Shown piece by piece: positions 28,431-37,221 of a DNA stretch of 64,000 nucleotides. Source of the stretch: Nitrosospira multiformis (GTDB lineage: Bacteria; Pseudomonadota; Gammaproteobacteria; Burkholderiales; Nitrosomonadaceae); NCBI GenBank assembly GCA_017306155.1, contig JAFKJB010000005.1:62001-126000 (forward strand), given 5' to 3'. The notes below the pieces were generated by a model that worked only from the letters and a program-made list of their open reading frames with translations, was not told the DNA's origin and did not search any database. Position 1 is the stretch's first letter. Every line of letters starts with the position of its first letter. Made by a program: the position numbers and the translations under genes.

Positions 28431-28820
28431 ATGACACGCAGATTGATCAGTTCAGGATCCACGTTCGAGCAGGAGATCGGCTACTCCAGGGCTGTGGTTG
28501 AGGGTGACTGGGTCTTCGTCTCAGGCACGACAGGTTTTGACTACAGCAAAATGACAATTTCGGACGATCTTCTTGAGCAGGCTGAGCAATGTTTCAGAAA
28601 TATCGGCGCTGCTCTGGACGAAGCCGGGGCAAGTATGAGAGATATTGTGCGCGTCACCTATATATTGCCTGATGCTGCTGACTTTCCAAGGTGCTGGCCC
28701 ATATTCCGGAAATATCTCGGGAATGTGAGGCCAGCGGCAATGATGCTGGCTGCCGGCCTCTCGGATCCGCGCATGCGTATCGAGATACAGGTAACCGCAA
28801 GGCGCGGTTCGGGGACGTGA
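28431..28820 (+). CDS. RidA (YjgF/YER057c) family protein
   Basis: A 129-residue protein with the family core: VFVSGTTGFD, QAEQCFRNIGAALDEAGASM, VRVTYILPDA and the end PRMRIEIQVTA that contains the conserved arginine binding the substrate carboxylate. The canonical member hydrolyses reactive enamine/imine intermediates released by PLP enzymes. The start at 28431 has GGAAG upstream; the frame is open further but overlaps the previous gene. Its neighbours give no pathway. Confidence 0.85.
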   Translation: MTRRLISSGSTFEQEIGYSRAVVEGDWVFVSGTTGFDYSKMTISDDLLEQAEQCFRNIGAALDEAGASMRDIVRVTYILPDAADFPRCWPIFRKYLGNVRPAAMMLAAGLSDPRMRIEIQVTARRGSGT

Positions 28821-28910
28821 GATATTGGAACGATCAAGGGAGCGCTTTCGGCTGGCGAAGAGGATGGTTAGGACTTGGGACGCTAATAACAAACGAGGAG
28901 GGAGTAATTG

Positions 28911-29297
28911 ATGGCTGAAAAAACAAACAAGATCTTTATCAGTTTTGCACTCAAGGACAGAGGTGCGCACGACCAGCTTCTGGAGCAATTGAAGGAGCAA
29001 ACAAAATTTTCCTTTGAGGAGATGCCCGTCAAGCAGTCCTGGGAGCCTTCCTGGAAAGACGAGTGCCGGGATACGGTGAAGGGATGTGATGGCGTGATTG
29101 GTCTGATTACCAAAAACTATGTCAGAGCCGACGGCCAGCAATGGGAACTGCGCTGCGCTTACGATGCGAGAATGCCTGTACTGCTTATTCACGGAGATTC
29201 CGACAGGCTCCCTTCCAAATTGCCTGAACCCGTTGGAGACCGCGAGATCGATGCATGGAGCTGGCCGGCAATCTCATCGTTCCTCGACAGGCTATAA
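28911..29297 (+). CDS. TIR-like (MTH538/DUF1863-type) domain protein
   Basis: A 128-residue single-domain protein. The pattern KIFISFALKD at the N-terminus, FEEMPVKQSW, CDGVIGLITKNYV, then the WELRCAYDARMPVLLIH region matches TIR-like proteins of the MTH538/DUF1863 kind, the fold used by Thoeris ThsB. Glu in WELRCA sits where TIR enzymes place the catalytic glutamate. GAGGAGGGAG is upstream of ATG 28911. No ThsA or other effector lies nearby, so no defence role can be assigned. Confidence 0.7.
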   Translation: MAEKTNKIFISFALKDRGAHDQLLEQLKEQTKFSFEEMPVKQSWEPSWKDECRDTVKGCDGVIGLITKNYVRADGQQWELRCAYDARMPVLLIHGDSDRLPSKLPEPVGDREIDAWSWPAISSFLDRL

Positions 29298-29530
29298 GCA
29301 TTCTTTCTGAGTTTCCCGAGCACTCCGGGCGGCAAAAAACCGGATATTGCCGACCGGAGCATGTCAGTTTTTCATGCACCGCCTTCCATAGCACGGGGAA
29401 GGCTGTCGGAAGGTGCTCGCAGCTTGAGCTGGATTAAGTTCGGTCGCAGCCTTCGAGGGAAATGAAAGCGGGCCAGCCGTTAAGAGTATCGATGCTCCCG
29501 ATGGAACCGTTCGGTGAGTCGAGAAAACGC

Positions 29531-30781
29531 TTATTGCAGCACACCCAGGTCTGCTACCCGCTGTTCGATAGTTCGCATCATTTCCTCATAAGCGGGCGCT
29601 CCGATTCCCCCAAAGCGTTTTTTGAACTCAGCCTCCGGCATGAACTCCGGCAGGTCGGACCAGGAGGGCATCAAATCCGTGTCTCCAATGCCGGAAAGGA
29701 CGCGATACTGAAGTTGCTGCGCTGATGTCTCGCTTGCTACCGCCTTTTCTCCAAACTTTGTGCCTGCGTGATCCGCAGCAAGATCGTTAAAGGAGAAGCC
29801 GCTGCCATGGCGGGAGTCCTCGAATTCCTTGTACAGCCCGATTGCATCCGCGAGTGCGGTGTCGGCATAGGCAGCGATAGCGGCAGAAACCATGAAGTGC
29901 TTGGCAAAATCATCCCGGCCATCCAGTGTTACAACCTGAGGCTGGGCCCGGGGCCAGGTTGTTTTTCCTGGAAGAATCCGCTTCAGCGAAACACCCAGCA
30001 CATGTGCCGTGGCCACAAGAATAAGGGCGCGGTTTTCAGCGCGTGGGTCAGCCTCCGTCGATAGCCCGGCTGCTGCACGCATGAGCGGTGAAAGCACGTC
30101 CGACAGCGGTAATTCTTTCTCGCCAGTTCTGCTGTTGTCCACCAGCAGACGTTGATAACGAAGCAAACGTTCGCGCTCCTCTTCGCCTATGATCGAGGCC
30201 TTCATGCCGTGGGAGAGGCCACCGCGCCAACGATAAACAATGGTCAATTCATCCGGGGAAACCTTTACCATCCGAATCGAGTCCAAGCTGACCCTATATT
30301 CCGGGCTCTCTCTCAGCCATTCCAGTATCCGGGGTATGAGCATGTCCGCAAGCGCGTCGGGTAACGCAAGCTTGCCGATCCGGATCGATCTTAGCTGTGG
30401 CAGATGATCGGTCTCGACCAAAGATGTCTGAATGTTGAGATAGCGCCTGAGCGGAGTCTCGGAAAGGGGAATGCTGAGGCGGATCACTGCGCTTCGATGG
30501 GCAAGGGTGAGGTGAGCGCTGCCTTTCAGGAGTCTGCGCGCCAGGTAATTTAGGGCCAGATCCGCATCCGCCGGCATTATCCTTGCAGCAGCGAACATTC
30601 CCGGACGTACCCAGTAACGGTGCTTATCCACAATGCGTTTTGCACGTTCTATATGATCCGGTGTCAGGACGACCTGACGGTTAACGCGTGGATGATCTTC
30701 AATGGCGAGCGAGATTATGACGACCAGGATCAGGGAAAAAATCAATAGCAATCCAGCCGAGACAATCAGAAGTTTGCGCAT
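29531..30781 (-). CDS. Membrane-anchored protein of unknown function
   Basis: A 416-residue protein with one N-terminal helix (LLIVSAGLLLIFSLILVVII), so probably anchored in the inner membrane with a periplasmic domain. Conserved-looking stretches include VLTPDHIERAKRIVDKHRYW, the VTLDGRDDFAKHFMVSAA region and SFNDLAADHAGTKFGEKA, the last like a motif I have seen in uncharacterised betaproteobacterial proteins. No enzyme family is recognised. It is a single gene facing the TIR-like gene. Confidence 0.7.
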   Translation of the reverse strand: MRKLLIVSAGLLLIFSLILVVIISLAIEDHPRVNRQVVLTPDHIERAKRIVDKHRYWVRPGMFAAARIMPADADLALNYLARRLLKGSAHLTLAHRSAVIRLSIPLSETPLRRYLNIQTSLVETDHLPQLRSIRIGKLALPDALADMLIPRILEWLRESPEYRVSLDSIRMVKVSPDELTIVYRWRGGLSHGMKASIIGEEERERLLRYQRLLVDNSRTGEKELPLSDVLSPLMRAAAGLSTEADPRAENRALILVATAHVLGVSLKRILPGKTTWPRAQPQVVTLDGRDDFAKHFMVSAAIAAYADTALADAIGLYKEFEDSRHGSGFSFNDLAADHAGTKFGEKAVASETSAQQLQYRVLSGIGDTDLMPSWSDLPEFMPEAEFKKRFGGIGAPAYEEMMRTIEQRVADLGVLQ

Positions 30782-31171
30782 GAAATTTTATTGAAGTGTC
30801 CACTCAGGACAAAGGGCGCGGATGCCAGTATTCCGGACCATGGCGTCTGCGCCCTTGTGGATTTAGCGATCCTCTGGATTTGCCGCGAAAGAATAAAGAA
30901 AAACGACGCGGTTTCGAATAGTGCTTAAATCGCTTTCTCAAAAAAAGCGGAGCAGGTCACAACGGTCCCACATGGCATGCAAACCGCGCCCGGCAGGGCG
31001 ACGCACCCTGCACATGGGCGATGATTATCCCGACTTTACCAAGAATGCTCAAGAGGACTTATCAAGGGTTTCCATTAATTCGGCGAGCAAGCGGTTCAAA
31101 GGACGCCATTATTGGTTTGGCTGGATTCCGGCTTGCTGGATTCAGAGTCAAGCCAGTATTTTCTGACCGTA
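30782..31171. other. Intergenic stretch without recognised gene
   Basis: About 390 bp upstream of the 416-residue protein and downstream of slp. It contains a CAGGG-cgacgca-CCCTG hairpin (30994-31010) without a T-run. Plus-strand frames here are short and unsupported. Confidence 0.5.
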
Positions 31172-31720
31172 TCAATAATACCACCAGTAAGGGCCGTAGA
31201 ATCCTCCCCAATAGGGTCCGCCATAATAATACCCATATCCGTAATATGGACTGAAGCCATAGCCGGGGCCACTATAATTGTAAGACTGATATTGGTACAC
31301 CGGCCATAAATAAATGCCTTTGGAAGAAAGCAGAGGCAGACGTACATGTTTCTTTCCTATCGTACGCTCGATGTCACCTTCGAGCGTTCCCGCAACTGTG
31401 ATTTCTTTATCTTTTGCATAAACGGCGGGATCCAGGAATTCGGAACTCTTGATCACGAAACGCCCCTCGCTCTGTTTGTTCAGTTGCGGCCGTCCGGAAT
31501 AATTGAGGGGATAGGAGAGCACCTGCACCAGGGTGAAGTTTTCTTCATTTTCAACATCAATCACCACGCCTCCCCAACGGACGGATGTATCCTTATAGTT
31601 GTTCGGGTTCTGGCTCACCTCGCCATAACCGACTTTTGCCACCGGTATGTCTCGCACTGCCGCCGGCAATCCGACGCACGCACTCAAGAAGATACAGACG
31701 AATAACGAATATAGTCTCAT
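31172..31720 (-). CDS. Slp-family outer-membrane lipoprotein
   Basis: A 182-residue lipoprotein. The signal peptide MRLYSLFVCIFLSAC ends in a lipobox with the acylated cysteine; an AAAGGA lies seven bases before ATG 31720, preferred over upstream ATGs. The body has the Slp pattern: VSQNPNNYKDTSVRWGGVVI, VLSYPLNYSGRP, GRFVIKSSEFLDPAVY and AGTLEGDIERTIG. The last 40 residues are an unusual Tyr/Gly/Pro-rich tail. Slp proteins are starvation- or acid-induced outer-membrane lipoproteins in enterics; the tail could be surface-adhesive, which is inference. Confidence 0.85.
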   Translation of the reverse strand: MRLYSLFVCIFLSACVGLPAAVRDIPVAKVGYGEVSQNPNNYKDTSVRWGGVVIDVENEENFTLVQVLSYPLNYSGRPQLNKQSEGRFVIKSSEFLDPAVYAKDKEITVAGTLEGDIERTIGKKHVRLPLLSSKGIYLWPVYQYQSYNYSGPGYGFSPYYGYGYYYGGPYWGGFYGPYWWYY

Positions 31721-31907
31721 CTTTTTTCCTTTCATGAAAACATGGCCCATGGATTGTTTATTTGCCATCTTCGCCTAGAATTGGAGTTTCTTAATGGGGT
31801 TACTATAAGCATAGTTTAATCTGGGTTAAAAACACGACCCATTCCTAATAGGGCGCCTTTGAACACTTTCTCAAGGCTGGGCAAGTTGTTAGCGGATCCC
31901 TTAGGGT

Positions 31908-32570
31908 TTATGCCGCCAGCGTCGTGAGCAGGAAGATGCTTTCCTGAAGCTGGCTTACGCCTCGTTGCTGAAAGCGCGAATTTTCCGCCAGCACGTCGAG
32001 TTTTGTGAGCAGGCGAATGTCTGCGTGTTTTCCGTAAAGCGCCTCTACCTCGGCTGTGGAAACCGCAAAAGGCGGACCGGACATTTCGGATTGGGGATAA
32101 TCCAAAGTAACGAGCAGTATCGGGATTGCGGGCGGCAAGATGCGCAACAGGTGGTCTGCGTACGCACGGCGGGTTTCAGGTGGCAGCGCGATCAGGGAGG
32201 CACGGTCATACACTGCCCCCATCTCTGCAAGGTCATTTTTTTTCAAGTCGAAAAAGTCTCCACACAGGATGCGAATTCCATCCGCATCCCACTGATCGAA
32301 TTTCTCGCCGACGGTATGACGAGGGGAATACCCGTTTTCCTTGAAGAACGCCTCTACTGCCAAAGGGCTTAATTCCACGCCCAGCACGGAAAGATTCTGC
32401 TCGCGAAGCCATATCATGTCACGACTTTTGCCGCAGAAGGGGACGAATATCTGTTTTCCGGGTGCGATCTGTAATTCCGGCCAGTACTGGCGCAAATACG
32501 AATTGATCTCGCTCTGGTGAAAACCGATTTCTTCCTGCCGCCAGCGCTCCAGCCAGTATTCTTTCTTCAT
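31908..32570 (-). CDS. tpm: Thiopurine S-methyltransferase family protein
   Basis: SAM-dependent methyltransferase of 220 residues related to bacterial Tpm, which methylates thiopurines and takes part in selenium/tellurium methylation. WLERWRQEEIGFHQ at the N-terminus, VPFCGKSRDMIWL as the SAM loop, VLGVELSPLAVEAFF and YDRASLIALPPETR are typical. ATG at 32570 (MKKEYWLERW) is chosen as it matches the family start; the frame is open to 32633. Confidence 0.92.
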   Translation of the reverse strand: MKKEYWLERWRQEEIGFHQSEINSYLRQYWPELQIAPGKQIFVPFCGKSRDMIWLREQNLSVLGVELSPLAVEAFFKENGYSPRHTVGEKFDQWDADGIRILCGDFFDLKKNDLAEMGAVYDRASLIALPPETRRAYADHLLRILPPAIPILLVTLDYPQSEMSGPPFAVSTAEVEALYGKHADIRLLTKLDVLAENSRFQQRGVSQLQESIFLLTTLAA

Positions 32571-32700
32571 TTTCCTGATTTCTCCCGGTCCTAAGATAAA
32601 TTTACTCCTGCCGCCGTCCACTTGAACTCGCAAAAGATTAGGCCGACAATATTTCGCCGATATAAAAATCTGCCAAAATTATCCTGTCAATAGCTACGAA

Positions 32701-33399
32701 ATGCTTCAAAAACTTGCAGTACTTTTTAAGGAATTCGGATTTTTTGCTGGTCTGCTGTATTTGTCAGATCGTTTTCTTGCCAGCATTTCTCCCAGTCTGC
32801 GACTGTATTTCTACGATATTATGGTCCAGCCGATTTACAAAGAGCCACTTATCCCGGAGCGGTTAAGCAGGGGTCTTGAAATTCGCGAGATCAAACGAGG
32901 TGATCCGGAAGTAGAGCTCATGTTGGCTCGGCCGGATATAAAGGAGGCTCGTTTCGAGCAGAATGCAGTCTGCCTTGGCGCTTTCCAGAAGGGGAAATTT
33001 ATCGGATATATGTGGTTTTGTCCCCATACCTATATAGAAGACGAAGTTCGCTGCATCTTCCTGGTGTCACCCGCAGGCGAAGCAGTCTTCGATTTCGACT
33101 TCTACCTTTTTCCTGAATATCGCATGGGCCGAGGATTTATCGGCATGTGGAGCGGAGCCAATCAATATCTTAACGAGCGAGGGATAAAATATACGTTCAG
33201 CCGTGTCGCCCGGACGAATATCGCTTCGCGCCGGGCGCACAGCCACCTGGGATGGAAATGTGTAGGACGCACCCTGTTCCTGCAGGCCGGGCAGTTGCAG
33301 TTCATGGTTGCCACTATTTTTCCCTTCCTTCACTTGTCGTTTGGGAAGTCCGGGCGTGTTCAGCTAAAATTACGCCCCGACGCTCTGCTGGTCCAATAA
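32701..33399 (+). CDS. Probable GNAT-fold acetyltransferase
   Basis: A 232-residue protein, hydrophobic and basic at the N-terminus, with a C-terminal half resembling GNAT N-acetyltransferases: LGAFQKGKFIGYMWF, then YLFPEYRMGRGFIGMW (where acetyl-CoA would bind) and RVARTNIASRRAHSHLGWKCVG. The substrate is unknown. It is divergent from tpm with about 130 bp between them. Confidence 0.6.
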   Translation: MLQKLAVLFKEFGFFAGLLYLSDRFLASISPSLRLYFYDIMVQPIYKEPLIPERLSRGLEIREIKRGDPEVELMLARPDIKEARFEQNAVCLGAFQKGKFIGYMWFCPHTYIEDEVRCIFLVSPAGEAVFDFDFYLFPEYRMGRGFIGMWSGANQYLNERGIKYTFSRVARTNIASRRAHSHLGWKCVGRTLFLQAGQLQFMVATIFPFLHLSFGKSGRVQLKLRPDALLVQ

Positions 33400-33706
33400 C
33401 CCTCCCTGAAATAAATGTGGAACTCGGGCTCGCCAAGACAATCGAAAGCACCAGAATAAACCAGAATAATCAAGTACCCGAAGTTGAAGGAAGTAACCTC
33501 AGGTCTTTTTACGCAGCACCGCGGTATGAAGCATCAGGCGGGTGAGCGTCAGCAATTCGGGAGAAACTCCTCTTCACCGTGTGCTGTCATATTTTTCAGT
33601 GCTGAGTTCTCTGATCCACGATTCCTGACAATAGTGAGGCAATGTATCCGGGTGTACACTTCGTTTACTTTATATTGAGAGGCTATATCCATAACCGAGG
33701 GTGAAC
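33400..33706. other. Intergenic stretch upstream of ovoA
   Basis: About 307 bp without a supported gene. The end (ACCGAGGGTGAAC) provides the ovoA ribosome binding site. The GNAT terminator and ovoA promoter must lie here but I could not assign them. Confidence 0.5.
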
Positions 33707-35887
33707 ATGAATTTGAATGCAAAGAAAACAATCGCAGCTGTTCAATCTGCTTCCGAAAACCCCAAGTTGCGTGTAATGCCCAAACAACTCTTTTCCCGAA
33801 CTCCTGTTCTTGCCGGAGGTAATGCTGCGGCAAAGCGTGAGGAAATACGCGAATACTTTCATTCCACCCTGGATCGTTACGAGCAGCTCTTCGAGACATT
33901 GCGGGGAGATGCGGCCTACTTCAAAAAACCCATTTCTTTGCGTCATCCACTCATATTCTATCTCGGCCATACGGCCACCTTCTTTACCAATAAACTGCTG
34001 CTCGCGGGTCTGATCACGGAACGTATCGACCCAAAAATGGAATCGATGTTCGCAGTGGGTGTCGATGAAATGAGTTGGGATGATCTGGATACGACGCATT
34101 ACGATTGGCCTTCTGTCGAAGAGGTGCGCGCCTATCGCAGAAGAATGCGGGAAACTGTCGATCAACTCATCCGTGAAACGCCTCTGACCCTGCCCATTGA
34201 ATGGGACAGCCCCTGGTGGACGATCATGATGGGTATCGAACATGAGCGCATTCATCTCGAAACTTCGTCTGTCCTTATCCGACAGCATGCGCTGGAACAG
34301 GTCGCTCCCCATCCTGCGTGGGAGCCTTACCGTAAATCCGGGGCCGCACCCGAAAATCAGTTGGTAAAGGTACTGGAAGGTACCGTGCAGCTTGGCAAGA
34401 AAAAAGACGATCCTTTCTACGGATGGGATAACGAATACGGTATCCACATTGCGGACGTTGCAGCCTTCGAAGCCGGCAAATACCTGGTGAGTAACCAGGA
34501 ATTCCAGGAGTTTGTTCAGGCAGACGGCTATGGAACCGAAAGTTACTGGGAGGAGGAGGGCCGTGCCTGGCTGAAGCATGCTGGCGCGAAACATCCCGTT
34601 TTCTGGATCCGGCGAGGCGCCGAATGGGAGTTGCGCCTGATGACCAGGGAAGTCCCCATGCCCTGGGATTGGCCCGTGGAGGTGAATTATCACGAAGCCA
34701 AGGCCTTCTGTAACTGGAAAGCATCCGTGAGCGGCCAGCCTTATCGCCTCCCGACCGAAGATGAATGGTACCGGCTCTATGAGGTAGCAGGACTATCCGA
34801 GATTCCGGCTGCCGCACCGGCTGTCGCCAATATTCATCTCGATCATGGTGCCTCCAGCCACCCTGTCAACGAATTTGCTCAGGGCGATTTTTACGATGTA
34901 GTCGGGAATGCGTGGCAGTGGACCGAAACGCCTATTTATCCTTTCGACGGCTTTGATGTTCATCCCCACTATGATGATTTCACAACCCCGACTTTCGACG
35001 GCAGGCACAACCTGATCAAAGGAGGTTCCTGGATTTCCTGCGGCAATGAATCCCTGAAGAACTCGCGTTATGCGTTCCGGCGACATTTCTTTCAGCACGC
35101 GGGTTTTCGCTATGTGGTAGGTGCTGCCCCGGCAATTCAGCATGGCTCGCATTACGAAACTGACAAACTGCTCTCTGAATATGCGGAATTTCATTATGGA
35201 GACACCTATTTTGGCGTGCCAAATTTTCCGAAAGCGCTGGCCGGGCTCGCTATTGCCGCCGCGGGGGACAAGCCGGCGCACAAGGCACTTGATCTGGGCT
35301 GTGCATCAGGGCGGGCTGTCTTTGAACTGGCGCGGCATTTCGATGAGGTGACAGGAGTCGATTTCTCTGCCCGCTTCATTGGGCAGGGAGTTCAGCTGGC
35401 GTCGCAAGGCGTGCTGCGTTATACCCTCGCCGATGAAGGTGATCTGGTCTTCTATCGGGAGCGGACGCTGACTGGACTTGGCCTCGATAACGTCAGGCAC
35501 AAAGTGGCGTTTTATCAGGGCGATGCCTGTAATCTCAAGCCGCTCTATACGGGTTATGACCTGATCCTCGCGGCGAACCTCATTGACCGCCTTTACGATC
35601 CGGCCAAGCTGCTTACATCCATACACACCCGCCTCAATCTCGGCGGTATTCTGCTGATCGCTTCTCCTTATACCTGGCTGGAGGAACATACCAAGCGGGA
35701 GGCCTGGATCGGCGGATTCAAGCGGGATGGTGAAAGTTTTGGAACGCTCGATGGCCTGAAAGAAATTCTGGGCGTCCACTTCAAGCTGATTCAGGGACCT
35801 ACCGAAGTTCCATTTGTCATTCGCGAAACACGTCGTAAATTCCAGCATACCCTCTCGGAAGTAACAATCTGGGAGAGAGTTGCTTGA
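33707..35887 (+). CDS. ovoA: 5-histidylcysteine sulfoxide synthase/4-mercaptohistidine N1-methyltransferase OvoA
   Basis: Bifunctional ovothiol enzyme of 726 residues. The N-terminal DinB-like region carries the iron site HERIHLE (H-x3-H-x-E, about residues 179-185) with an earlier His in YLGHTATFF. The central FGE-sulfatase-like domain shows RLPTEDEWYRL, GNAWQWTETP and GGSWISCGNES. The C-terminal Rossmann methyltransferase has ALDLGCASGRAVFEL from about residue 525. The middle and N-terminal domains join cysteine to histidine C5 as a sulfoxide; the C-terminal domain N-methylates. Its end overlaps the next gene. ATG 33707 is preferred over GTG 33701 because GAGG lies six bases before it. Confidence 0.93.
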   Translation: MNLNAKKTIAAVQSASENPKLRVMPKQLFSRTPVLAGGNAAAKREEIREYFHSTLDRYEQLFETLRGDAAYFKKPISLRHPLIFYLGHTATFFTNKLLLAGLITERIDPKMESMFAVGVDEMSWDDLDTTHYDWPSVEEVRAYRRRMRETVDQLIRETPLTLPIEWDSPWWTIMMGIEHERIHLETSSVLIRQHALEQVAPHPAWEPYRKSGAAPENQLVKVLEGTVQLGKKKDDPFYGWDNEYGIHIADVAAFEAGKYLVSNQEFQEFVQADGYGTESYWEEEGRAWLKHAGAKHPVFWIRRGAEWELRLMTREVPMPWDWPVEVNYHEAKAFCNWKASVSGQPYRLPTEDEWYRLYEVAGLSEIPAAAPAVANIHLDHGASSHPVNEFAQGDFYDVVGNAWQWTETPIYPFDGFDVHPHYDDFTTPTFDGRHNLIKGGSWISCGNESLKNSRYAFRRHFFQHAGFRYVVGAAPAIQHGSHYETDKLLSEYAEFHYGDTYFGVPNFPKALAGLAIAAAGDKPAHKALDLGCASGRAVFELARHFDEVTGVDFSARFIGQGVQLASQGVLRYTLADEGDLVFYRERTLTGLGLDNVRHKVAFYQGDACNLKPLYTGYDLILAANLIDRLYDPAKLLTSIHTRLNLGGILLIASPYTWLEEHTKREAWIGGFKRDGESFGTLDGLKEILGVHFKLIQGPTEVPFVIRETRRKFQHTLSEVTIWERVA

Positions 35888-37110
35888 ACAGAAGCGCTTC
35901 CATCGGGAATCAGGGTTTTGATAAGGAAATCGACCGGACCGGAACAGCCAGCCTGAAATACGACAAGCGCCAAAGCATGTTTGGCGCAGCGGGAGTGATT
36001 CCCCTATGGGTCGCGGACATGGATTTTTCTGCTCCAGTCGCGGTGACTCAGGCCCTTTCCCGACGCGCTGCCCATCCGGTGTATGGGTACACCGTCTTTC
36101 CCGACAGTCTGTATGAGTCGCTGATTGATTGGCTAAGGCGTCGTCATGGCTGGGAGATCGAGCGAGACTGGATCATGATGTGCCCCGGTGTGGTTCCGTC
36201 GCTGCATGCCGCTATCATGACCTTTGTGCAACCCGGAGAACCGGTTATCGTGCAGCCGCCGGTATATTTCCCCTTTTTCTCTGCCGTCACCAGCACCGGC
36301 AGGCAGCTCGTACAGAATCCGCTGCGGTTGCGAAATGGCCGTTATGAGATCGATTACGATCATCTCGAGCAATGCGCGCAAGGCGCACGTCTCCTGCTGT
36401 TATGCTCGCCGCATAATCCCGTCGGCAGGGTGTGGAGCAGGAGGGAACTCGAACGCATCCTGCAGATAGCGGATAAACACGATCTCATGGTATTTTCCGA
36501 CGAAATCCACGCTGATCTGGTTTATTCCGAAGCCAGGCATCATATGCTCTTACGGCTGGCGAAAGCATGGGGCGGAAGCAAGGCGGATGTCATAACAGCT
36601 GTCGCCCCCAGCAAGACATTCAATATTCCCGGATTGAATCTTTCCGCTCTCGTCGTGCCGGATTCCAGGCATCGGGAAGAGCTTGCGCGAACGTTCGATA
36701 TCCTGCATGTCAGCGCATCCAATCCTTTCAGCATTGCTGCTTTCGAGGCAGCCTATCGGGAAGGTGAAATCTGGCTGGATGAATTGCTGGCTTATCTACA
36801 GAAAACCCGTGATTTTGTCTCAAAGTATCTGGAGACTCACCTCCCGGAAATCCACCTCATCGACCCCGAAGGCACGTATCTGCTCTGGCTTGATTGTCAC
36901 GAGCTGATGAACAAACTGGAGATGACTGATATCCAGCTCAGGCATTTTTTTGTGCATGAAGCGGGTATCGGTATGAGTCCGGGCACGTTGTTTGGCGAAG
37001 AAGGCAGCGGTTTCATGCGCATGAATATCGGTGCGCCTCGTAGCATCATTGAAGCAGCACTTGAAAACATCAGAAAAGCTGTGGACAAAGCGAAGCAGGG
37101 GAGCATCTGA
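35884..37110 (+). CDS. PLP-dependent C-S lyase (MalY/PatB type), probable OvoB
   Basis: Fold-type I PLP enzyme of 408 residues. The Schiff-base lysine is in APSKTFNIPGL (Lys244), with SPHNPVGRVW, FSDEIHADLV and the N-terminal PLWVADMDF. MalY/PatB enzymes cleave C-S bonds. The TTG start overlaps the ovoA stop (TTGA), so it is read with ovoA; the obvious role is to split 5-histidylcysteine sulfoxide into 5-thiohistidine, the missing step between the two OvoA reactions. General cystathionine beta-lyase activity is the alternative. Confidence 0.87.
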   Translation: MNRSASIGNQGFDKEIDRTGTASLKYDKRQSMFGAAGVIPLWVADMDFSAPVAVTQALSRRAAHPVYGYTVFPDSLYESLIDWLRRRHGWEIERDWIMMCPGVVPSLHAAIMTFVQPGEPVIVQPPVYFPFFSAVTSTGRQLVQNPLRLRNGRYEIDYDHLEQCAQGARLLLLCSPHNPVGRVWSRRELERILQIADKHDLMVFSDEIHADLVYSEARHHMLLRLAKAWGGSKADVITAVAPSKTFNIPGLNLSALVVPDSRHREELARTFDILHVSASNPFSIAAFEAAYREGEIWLDELLAYLQKTRDFVSKYLETHLPEIHLIDPEGTYLLWLDCHELMNKLEMTDIQLRHFFVHEAGIGMSPGTLFGEEGSGFMRMNIGAPRSIIEAALENIRKAVDKAKQGSI

Positions 37111-37221
37111 GCATATGGAGATTCCGGCAGTCCTGTTTTCCCGGGAAAGGAAGCTCCGTTCGTGCTCATGAAACACCCGCAACAAAGAACAGCCAGACAA
37201 TAACGAGCGCCGTTTCAATAC

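Noticed and set aside
28911-29297. Thoeris defence system
   Set aside because: Only a TIR-like protein is present; no ThsA-type NADase is encoded nearby.
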